Assembly: GCA_046726955.1 (NCBI GenBank)
Contig: JBKPBQ010000233.1
Span: 1 to 5,128, forward strand
Length of the DNA stretch: 5,128 nucleotides
Direction: 5' to 3'
Source of the DNA: CAVPGH01 sp046726955
GTDB lineage: Bacteria; Acidobacteriota; Vicinamibacteria; Fen-336
In this document: one piece after another, positions 1 through 5,128 of the stretch
How the letters are laid out: each line of letters starts with the position of its first letter
How positions within the stretch are numbered: position 1 is the stretch's first letter
Position numbers and translations under genes: made by a program
Notes under the pieces: generated by a model
What the model saw: only the letters and a program-made list of their open reading frames with translations
The model's database searches: none
Told to the model about the DNA's origin: nothing

Positions 1-2121
1 ATCCTGCGTTTCGTACACCGTCCGGCTCCCCGGCGCGCCGCTCGCCGGGGCGATCGACATGACGAAGCGCGCCTGGCCCCCGCGCAGGTCCTGGGTCACG
101 TAGAGGATCTCGGTCCCGTCGGGAGACCAGACCGGCGACACCGTCACCCCCCCGTTCGTGGTCACGCGCGTCCGCACGCCGCGCCCGAGGTCCTGCACCC
201 AGACGTCGTTGCTGGGGTCGCCGAGGAGGAAGGCGAGCCGCCGGCCGTCCGGCGACAGACGCGGGACGTAGCCCTCGCTCTTCTCCACGAGCTTCTGGAC
301 GGAACGACCCGCCCGATCGAACCAGGTGAGCTCGCCGCCCAGCCCGCCTTCCGCCCTCTCGTACGCGAGCAGTCCGTTCCCCGAGGCGGAGAAGACCCCG
401 CGCCACGTCCCGTCGTCGTTGTTGACGTCGTCGGCCACCCGCAGCGGCTCGCCGGAGACGGCCAGCGACGACGGATCGAACGGCAGGGCGGCGAGCCGGG
501 TGGCGCGGACGAACAGGAGGTAGCCCGGGGGCGCGTACTGCGCGCTGCTGTACGAAGAGAACAGGCGGCGCGGCTCGCCGCCGTCCAGCGACGACACGTA
601 GATGCCGGACTCCTCATCCCGCGGCGCCGCGTGGTTGGCCGCGAGATAGACGAAGCGGCGCCCGTCGGGAAGGAAGCACGGCCAGCGGTGGGTCGTGTGC
701 CGGCTGCCGTCGACACGTGTCAGCGGGGCGGGGGCTCCGCCCGAAGCGGAGACACGGGACAGCCCGAGCCGGATGTCGGGCGCGAAGACGATCACCCCGT
801 CGCGGCCCCACGTCCCTCCCCGAGGGTTGACCGCGTCGCAGAGCGTCGAGACCGGGCCGCCCGTGGCCTCGACCGTCTTGAGCTTGCCTTCCGCGAAGAA
901 GCCGATGAAGCGGCTGTCCGGCGACCAGAACGGCTGCCTTGCGTCATCGGTCGAGGGCAGGGCGACCACGGCGCCGTCGCGCAGCGACTGGACCACGAGA
1001 CGTCCGCCGGCCCCGAACGCGGCGAAGGCGCCGTTCGGCGAGAGCGCCACGGGCGCCGCTTCGTCGCCGACCAGATAGAACGACGTCTTCTGCGGAGGGA
1101 CGAGGAAGGAGTGCATCGCCGGCGGTGCGGAGCCGGCGCGCTCGCGGATCCGGCCGACGAGGAGGCCCGACGTCGCCAGGACGGCGGCCGCCACGACGAA
1201 GGCCGCTCGCTCCCACCGCGCGGTGCGGGGATAAGCCGGGCCTGCCGTCGCGGGTCCTTCGGCGACCCATTGCAGCTCCTTGGCGACGTCGGCAGCGGAC
1301 TGCCAGCGATCGTCCGGGTCCTTGGCGAGGCACGCGCGGACGACGCGCTCGAGCGCGAGGGGCGACGCCGGTTGGAGGCTGGCGAGGGGAGGCGGCTCGT
1401 CCCTCAGGATCGACGAGGCGACCGTGGCCTCGTTGGTGCCCTGGAACGCCCGCCTCCCCGTGACCATCTCGTAGAGGACAGCACCGAGCGCCCAGATGTC
1501 GCTCCGCTCGTCCGCAGGCCGGCCCTCGACCTGCTCGGGCGCCATGTACGGGACAGTGCCGAGAAGCGCTCCCTCGCTGGTGAGGGGCCTCTCGGCCGTG
1601 GGCGTCTGCGTGAGGGCGGGGCCGTCCGGCGCCGACGCCCCGAGGTCGCGCAGCTTGGCGAGACCAAAGTCCAGGAGCTTCACTCCCGCTCGCGTCAGCA
1701 TCACGTTCCCCGGCTTCAAGTCGCGATGCACGATGCCGAGCTGGTGGGCCTTGTGAAGCGCCTCTGCGATCTCCGCGCCGCAGCGCAGCGCCTGATCGAG
1801 GGGGAGCGGCCCGCGCTTGAGCCGGCTCGCCAGCGTCTCGCCCTCGATCAGCTCCAGCACCAGGTAGTCGCGGCCGTCGTGCTGCCCCACGTCGTAGAGG
1901 GTGCAGACGTTCGGGTGGTTGAGCGCCGAGATGGCCCGGGCCTCGCGCTCGAAGCGCTGCCTCGACTCGGGCCGGCGGGCCCAGTCGACGGGCAGCACCT
2001 TGACGGCGACCGCGCGGTCGAGGCGCGTGTCGCGGGCGCGGTAGACCTCGCCCATGCCCCCGGCGGCCAGGGGCGCGACCACCTCGTACGGCCCGAGCCG
2101 AGTGCCGGCCGCGAGGCTCAT
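1..2121 (-). CDS. Membrane-anchored Ser/Thr protein kinase with C-terminal PD40/TolB-like beta-propeller (3' end off the window)
   Basis: Predicted one-pass receptor kinase that phosphorylates Ser/Thr on unknown targets; 707 residues are visible and the frame is still open at the left edge. The kinase domain spans about residues 12-283: glycine-rich loop AAGGMGEVY (19-27), Lys41 in VAVK, Glu60 in helix C, HRDLKPGN (132-139; Asp134, Lys136, Asn139), DFG (151-153), APE (194-196), Asp208 and Arg272. All catalytic residues are present. A hydrophobic helix at about 304-324 separates it from an outer region with propeller strands such as LSPNG (360), WSPDS (399), LPDGRRF (484), LSPDGRRLAF (622) and WSPDG (665). 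Relatives usually have about 850-950 residues, so the last blades are probably missing. ATG at 2121 is the only ATG, GTG or TTG between the in-frame TGA at 2182 and the glycine loop that keeps the conserved opening GTRLGPYE. No Shine-Dalgarno motif precedes it. The first loop glycine is Ala19. The kinase class is secure; ligand and substrate are unknown. Confidence 0.95.
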   Translation of the reverse strand, partial: MSLAAGTRLGPYEVVAPLAAGGMGEVYRARDTRLDRAVAVKVLPVDWARRPESRQRFEREARAISALNHPNVCTLYDVGQHDGRDYLVLELIEGETLASRLKRGPLPLDQALRCGAEIAEALHKAHQLGIVHRDLKPGNVMLTRAGVKLLDFGLAKLRDLGASAPDGPALTQTPTAERPLTSEGALLGTVPYMAPEQVEGRPADERSDIWALGAVLYEMVTGRRAFQGTNEATVASSILRDEPPPLASLQPASPLALERVVRACLAKDPDDRWQSAADVAKELQWVAEGPATAGPAYPRTARWERAAFVVAAAVLATSGLLVGRIRERAGSAPPAMHSFLVPPQKTSFYLVGDEAAPVALSPNGAFAAFGAGGRLVVQSLRDGAVVALPSTDDARQPFWSPDSRFIGFFAEGKLKTVEATGGPVSTLCDAVNPRGGTWGRDGVIVFAPDIRLGLSRVSASGGAPAPLTRVDGSRHTTHRWPCFLPDGRRFVYLAANHAAPRDEESGIYVSSLDGGEPRRLFSSYSSAQYAPPGYLLFVRATRLAALPFDPSSLAVSGEPLRVADDVNNDDGTWRGVFSASGNGLLAYERAEGGLGGELTWFDRAGRSVQKLVEKSEGYVPRLSPDGRRLAFLLGDPSNDVWVQDLGRGVRTRVTTNGGVTVSPVWSPDGTEILYVTQDLRGGQARFVMSIAPASGAPGSRTVYETQD
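28..50. repeat. Perfect 8-bp GC inverted repeat inside the kinase gene
   Basis: CCCCGGCG at 28-35 is repeated as its exact reverse complement CGCCGGGG at 43-50, with a 7-base loop. It lies in the coding part of the kinase outer domain (residues APASGAPG, about 691-698). No T-run follows on either strand, so it is not an intrinsic terminator. In DNA this rich in GC such a stem can arise by chance. Confidence 0.4.
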
Positions 2122-2181
2122 GAGTGAAGTATGGATGGATTCTGGACGAGGGGCGATCAGTGAGCCACCGGGGACGGAACG
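2122..2181. other. 60-base gap between the ATPase stop and the kinase start
   Basis: This is the only intergenic stretch longer than 10 bases. On the minus strand the last 20 or so bases before the kinase ATG (2122-2142) are visibly less GC-rich than the surroundings. They contain CATACT at 2133-2128, six bases before the ATG, a 4/6 match to the TATAAT -10 box, but there is no recognisable -35 element at the right distance. No purine-rich ribosome binding site is seen. There is no stem followed by a T-run, so no intrinsic terminator separates the ATPase gene from the kinase gene, and read-through transcription is possible. The kinase may belong to the same transcript or have its own weak, possibly leaderless, promoter; the sequence cannot decide. 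Confidence 0.5.
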
Positions 2182-3468
2182 TCACTCGCGGCTCAGCGCC
2201 TGAGCGTCCTCGCGGTACGCGAAGAGCCCGCCGAGGCGGGCCCAGGTGACGAGGGTATCGAAAGTCCGCGACGCGTCCTCCCGGGGCAGACGCTGCTGGA
2301 TCTCCGCCACGGCCTGCTCGCGGCTCAGCTCGCCCCCGTTCGCCTCGATCATCTTCTCGAGCGCGCGGACGAGCCCGAGCTTCTGCAGCTGGGCCCGCCA
2401 GAGGCCCTTCCGCTCCTCCATGTCGCTCCGCACGAACTTCTGCCCGGCAGGCGTGAGCCGCACCAGGCGCTGGGGCGTGTCCACGAGGTCGAGCATCTCC
2501 GCCGCCTTCACCGCCGTGAGCACCTCGACGAAGGAGCCGTGGGTGTCGTGCGCGACCTGGAACAAGTCGCAGGCGCCCTTCTGGGCGTCGAGGTACTCGA
2601 GCAGGCCCAGGATGTCGGTGGCGTGCGCCGCGGGGATGGGCTCCACGACGTCCCGGGCCACGACGGGGGAGGCGGCGGTAACCGAGACGTCCGGGAGCTC
2701 CGCGCTGGTCACGATGTCGTGGAGGTGGTCGAGGAGCCAGGTGAAGTCGGGGGAATGGGTGTCCCGGGGACGGGGCAGGGTGTTCTCGACGATCGTGCGG
2801 ATGCGCCCGGGATTCGCGGACAGGATCACGATCCGGTCGGCCATGTAGGCGACCTCCGCGATGTCGTGGCTCACCATCAGGATCGAGCTCGGGTTGCGCT
2901 CGCGGTCGTCCCAGATGTCGAGCACCTCGGCCCGCAGCGCCTGCGCGGTGAGGGCGTCCACCTGGCTGAAAGGCTCGTCCATGAGGAGGATCTCGGGGTC
3001 GACGGCGAGAGCTCGGGCCATGCCCACGCGCTGCTTCATGCCGCCGCTCAGCTCGCGCGGGTAGGCTTCCCGGAACCCGTCGAGGCCGACCATGCGGATC
3101 GACCGCCGCGCCTTCTCGCGGGCGGCGGCCTCGTCGAGGCCGAGCGTGCGCAGGACGACCTCCACGTTCTTCTCGACAGTCAGCCACGGGAACAGGGCGA
3201 AGCTCTGGAAGACGATGGCGACGCCGGGGTTCACTCCTCGAAGCGGTGACCCGTGGTAGAGCACCTCGCCGCCGGTAGCGGTGATGAGGCCGGCCACGAT
3301 ACGCAGGATCGTGGACTTCCCGCATCCGGATGGGCCGAGCAGGGCGAGCACCTCGTTGGGCCGCACGTCGAGCGTGACGTCTTCGAGCACGCGGAGCGGC
3401 TTGCCGCTGTCCCGGGGAAAAGATTTGTGGACGGCACGGAGCTCGCAGATGGGAGCAGGCTCAGCCAA
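2182..3468 (-). CDS. ABC importer ATP-binding subunit (nitrate/sulfonate/taurine type) with C-terminal AAA-associated domain
   Basis: The cytoplasmic ATPase that powers the permease encoded just upstream; 428 residues. The N-terminal part (about 1-260) is a complete ABC domain: Walker A GPSGCGKST (45-53), Q-loop Gln88, signature LSGGMKQRV (140-148), Walker B ILLMDEPF (160-167; Asp164, Glu165), D-loop SQVDALT (168-174) and switch His201. This is the TauB/SsuB/NrtD type, which normally ends near 250-270 residues. About 150 further residues (278-428) resemble the AAA-associated C-terminal domain (Pfam AAA_assoc_C, COG4754), with helix-rich, winged-helix-like patterns such as LLEYLDAQKGACDLFQVA and LVRLTPAGQKFV. 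In known relatives this domain accompanies fused permeases like the neighbour. The start is TTG at 3468: the preceding in-frame TGA belongs to the permease, and later starts would remove the first beta strand (ICELRAVHKSF). It is almost certainly co-translated with the permease. The solute is an organic or inorganic anion at best guess. Confidence 0.95.
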   Translation of the reverse strand: MAEPAPICELRAVHKSFPRDSGKPLRVLEDVTLDVRPNEVLALLGPSGCGKSTILRIVAGLITATGGEVLYHGSPLRGVNPGVAIVFQSFALFPWLTVEKNVEVVLRTLGLDEAAAREKARRSIRMVGLDGFREAYPRELSGGMKQRVGMARALAVDPEILLMDEPFSQVDALTAQALRAEVLDIWDDRERNPSSILMVSHDIAEVAYMADRIVILSANPGRIRTIVENTLPRPRDTHSPDFTWLLDHLHDIVTSAELPDVSVTAASPVVARDVVEPIPAAHATDILGLLEYLDAQKGACDLFQVAHDTHGSFVEVLTAVKAAEMLDLVDTPQRLVRLTPAGQKFVRSDMEERKGLWRAQLQKLGLVRALEKMIEANGGELSREQAVAEIQQRLPREDASRTFDTLVTWARLGGLFAYREDAQALSRE

Positions 3469-3481
3469 GCGCCTTGCTCAC
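3469..3481 (-). promoter_or_regulatory. Permease/ATPase junction with weak ribosome binding site for a TTG start
   Basis: The minus strand reads TGA, then GCAAGGCGC, then the TTG start of the ATPase. Two weak Shine-Dalgarno candidates are visible: AAGG at 3475-3472, only 3 bases from TTG, and GTGAG at 3481-3477, 8 bases from TTG and overlapping the permease stop codon. Neither is strong. Together with the rare TTG start this suggests that the ATPase is translated mainly by ribosomes finishing the permease (translational coupling). That mechanism is inferred from spacing. Confidence 0.5.
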
Positions 3482-5128
3482 TTGGTCAGCGAGAAGCGCG
3501 TGGCCGCCAGGCGATACAAGCGCCGCCACACGATCCGGTTGAACACGACGACGATCAGCGACATGACCACGACGGCGGCGGCGAGCTCCGCGAAGCGCGC
3601 GCCCTCCGCGGCCTGGCTCACCGCGGACCCGAGCCCGAACGTGGTCAAGGTCGCCCCCTTGTAGGTGACGTACTCGGCGACGATGCTCGCGTTCCAGGCG
3701 CCGCCCGCCGCCGTCACCCATCCCGTCACGAGGTAGGGGAAGACGGCCGGGATGTACAGGGTGGCGAGCCGCTCTTGCCGCGGCATCCGGAAGGCGACCA
3801 CGGCTTCCCGGAGGTCCGACGGCACCGAGCTCGCGCCCGCGATCACGTTGAAGAGGATGTACCACTGCGTCCCGAGGAGCATCAGGACGACGCTGCCCGT
3901 CCCGAGCCCGATCCCCGCCGCATCGAACGCCGCGATGGCCACGGGGAAGAGCATGGGAGCGGGGAAGGACGCCATCACCTGGGCCACGGGCTGGAGCAGG
4001 CGGGAGAGGGTGGGCGACAGGCCGATGGCGAGCCCGACGGGCAGCGTCCAGGCCGTGCCCACCGCCGTCGAGACGAGCACGCGGCTCAGTGTGAGCGCGC
4101 CGGCCAGCGACAGCGTGACCCAGCGTGCGAGCGGAAGCTGCGCCAGCAGGTGGACCAGGCGGAAGCCTCCCCACGCGATGAGCGCGACGAGCAGGGCGAG
4201 GGCCAGCCGGGGGAGAAGGCCGTCGGCGTCGGCGGTGACTGCCGGCGTCGAACGCCGCTCTCCGACCGCGGACGCGCGGGGGACGGCCGAAGGGTGCCGG
4301 ACGCGCGCGCGCCGCCAGTAGCGGATGCGGCGGAGGAGGCGAGACCGCCGCACGAGGTCGAGGAACCAGCTCCTCGACGCCTCGGGCGCCGTGCTCTCCT
4401 CGACCCGGAAGCGCTGCGCCCAGACCACGACCGGCCGCCACAGCAGCTGGTCGAGGGCGACGATCATCAGCATCATCGCGATCACGGCGAGGACCATGGC
4501 CAGGGGCTTGCCCTCGTGCACGGCGACGCTCATGTAGGAGCCGAGCCCGGGCAGGCGGAAGTCGTGGTCGCCGAGGCGGAACGCCTCGTTGATCATCAGG
4601 AAGAACCAGCCGCCTGCCATGCTCATCATGCTGTTCCAGACGAGGCCGGTCGTGCCGTAGGGCAGCTCCATCCACTTGACGCGCTCCCACCAGCCGAAGC
4701 GGTAGACGACCGAGACCTCCTTGATGTCCTGCGGCACGGACTTCAGCGAGTGGTAGAGGCTGAACGTCATGTTCCACGCCTGCCCGGTGAAGATCATGAT
4801 CACCGCGGCGAGCTCGAGGCCCAGGTTCGTGCGGGGGAAGAGGGCCACGAGGGCGTGGACGAGCCCGGGCATGAAGCCGAGCACCGGGATGCTCTGGAGG
4901 ATGTCGAGGAGCGGGATGAGGAGGCGCTCCGCGGCGCGATCGTGGGCCGCCCAGTAGCCATAACCCAGCGTGAAGGCGAGGGAGAGGACGTAGGCGGCGA
5001 GCCCGCGCGAGAGCGAGAGCAGCGCGTACCGCGGGAGCGCCCGGATGGAGAGGTCGATGTCGACGGCGGGGCGGTACGCGCCGGTCCACTCGGCGCCGAG
5101 CCGGACGAGCCCGAACGCCGCGGCGACG
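3478..5128 (-). CDS. Fused (duplicated) ABC-transporter permease, anion-import type (5' end off the window)
   Basis: Inner-membrane channel of the importer, with both transmembrane halves in one chain (COG4986-like duplicated permease). 549 residues are visible, the first full codon at 5127-5125; the start lies beyond the right edge. Residue numbers here count from that codon. The first half has helices at about 38-57, 68-97, 101-126, 162-183 and 209-234, with its coupling (EAA) loop KEVSVVYRFGWWERVKWMELP region at 136-156. A basic linker follows at 238-307. The second half has helices at about 307-330, 339-375, 380-400, 405-430, 462-480 and 510-531, with the EAA loop REAVVAFRMPRQERLATLYIP region at 440-460. 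Both loops keep the ending LP or IP but have Arg where the usual EAA motif has Gly. The chain ends RFSLTK. Family members are roughly 570-600 residues, so probably only a few tens are missing. An ATG at 4884 lies inside helix 3 and is not the start. Substrate unknown. Confidence 0.93.
   Translation of the reverse strand, partial: VAAAFGLVRLGAEWTGAYRPAVDIDLSIRALPRYALLSLSRGLAAYVLSLAFTLGYGYWAAHDRAAERLLIPLLDILQSIPVLGFMPGLVHALVALFPRTNLGLELAAVIMIFTGQAWNMTFSLYHSLKSVPQDIKEVSVVYRFGWWERVKWMELPYGTTGLVWNSMMSMAGGWFFLMINEAFRLGDHDFRLPGLGSYMSVAVHEGKPLAMVLAVIAMMLMIVALDQLLWRPVVVWAQRFRVEESTAPEASRSWFLDLVRRSRLLRRIRYWRRARVRHPSAVPRASAVGERRSTPAVTADADGLLPRLALALLVALIAWGGFRLVHLLAQLPLARWVTLSLAGALTLSRVLVSTAVGTAWTLPVGLAIGLSPTLSRLLQPVAQVMASFPAPMLFPVAIAAFDAAGIGLGTGSVVLMLLGTQWYILFNVIAGASSVPSDLREAVVAFRMPRQERLATLYIPAVFPYLVTGWVTAAGGAWNASIVAEYVTYKGATLTTFGLGSAVSQAAEGARFAELAAAVVVMSLIVVVFNRIVWRRLYRLAATRFSLTK

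Noticed and set aside
28..50. GC-rich hairpin as a terminator or regulatory RNA
   Set aside because: It lies within the coding sequence with no U-tract on either strand; the high GC content makes such stems likely by chance.
631..2127. Open frame of 498 codons on the plus strand
   Set aside because: It is antisense to the kinase gene. The product is charged and low in complexity with no family resemblance; few stop codons are expected opposite G/C-ending codons.
2122..2181. Intrinsic terminator between the ATPase and kinase genes
   Set aside because: Only 3-bp stems can be drawn in the gap and no T-run follows on the minus strand.
2539..3249. Open frame of 236 codons on the plus strand opposite the ATPase
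   Set aside because: Its sequence merely mirrors conserved ATPase codons and shows no domain.
944..3325. Open frame of 793 codons on the minus strand overlapping both the ATPase and the kinase
   Set aside because: It is a shifted frame of two well-supported genes. Its product is Arg/Pro/Gly-rich low-complexity sequence with no recognisable domain, as expected for an alternative frame in GC-rich DNA.
4882..4884. ATG at 4884 as the permease start
   Set aside because: The same frame continues upstream to the window edge with well-formed membrane helices (AAYVLSLAFTLGYGYW) and the family-like IPLLDILQSIPVLGF, so the ATG is internal.
3461..5089. Open frame of 542 codons on the minus strand over the permease
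   Set aside because: The product is rich in Arg, Pro and His with no membrane helices, whereas the neighbouring frame encodes a clear duplicated permease.

Overview
The window holds three genes, all on the minus strand. In transcription order, from right to left, they are a fused ABC-transporter permease (5' end outside the window), its ATP-binding subunit with an extra C-terminal domain, and a membrane-anchored serine/threonine protein kinase with a beta-propeller sensor (3' end outside the window). No RNA gene, insertion sequence, CRISPR array, integrase or convincing terminator was found. About 98% of the window is coding.

Organism: the DNA is very GC-rich and its codons end mostly in G or C. 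Kinases of the form 'MSLAAGTRLGPYE...' followed by one membrane helix and PD40/TolB-like repeats are abundant in Acidobacteriota, Gemmatimonadota, Rokubacteria/Methylomirabilota and some former Deltaproteobacteria. The fused anion-type permease paired with an ATPase carrying an AAA-associated C-terminal domain fits the same kind of soil or sediment chromosome. This is inference, and no phylum can be fixed from the window.

Layout: 3478-5128 is the permease, with two BPD_transp_1 halves in one chain joined by an Arg-rich linker. After its TGA come 9 bases and a TTG start for the ATPase (2182-3468). A 60-base gap (2122-2181) follows, then the kinase (1-2121). All three genes lie in the same reading frame, so that frame is broken only by two TGA codons across the whole window.

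How they work together: the permease and ATPase almost certainly form one importer of the nitrate/sulfonate/taurine/bicarbonate superfamily. The periplasmic binding protein is not in the window and may lie beyond the right edge. The kinase is collinear and close, but nothing in the sequence proves that it controls the transporter. I see no clearly new system here. The points most worth a second look are the ATPase C-terminal domain, the permease linker, the tight TGA/TTG junction, the kinase next to the transporter, and a substitution in the kinase glycine-rich loop.
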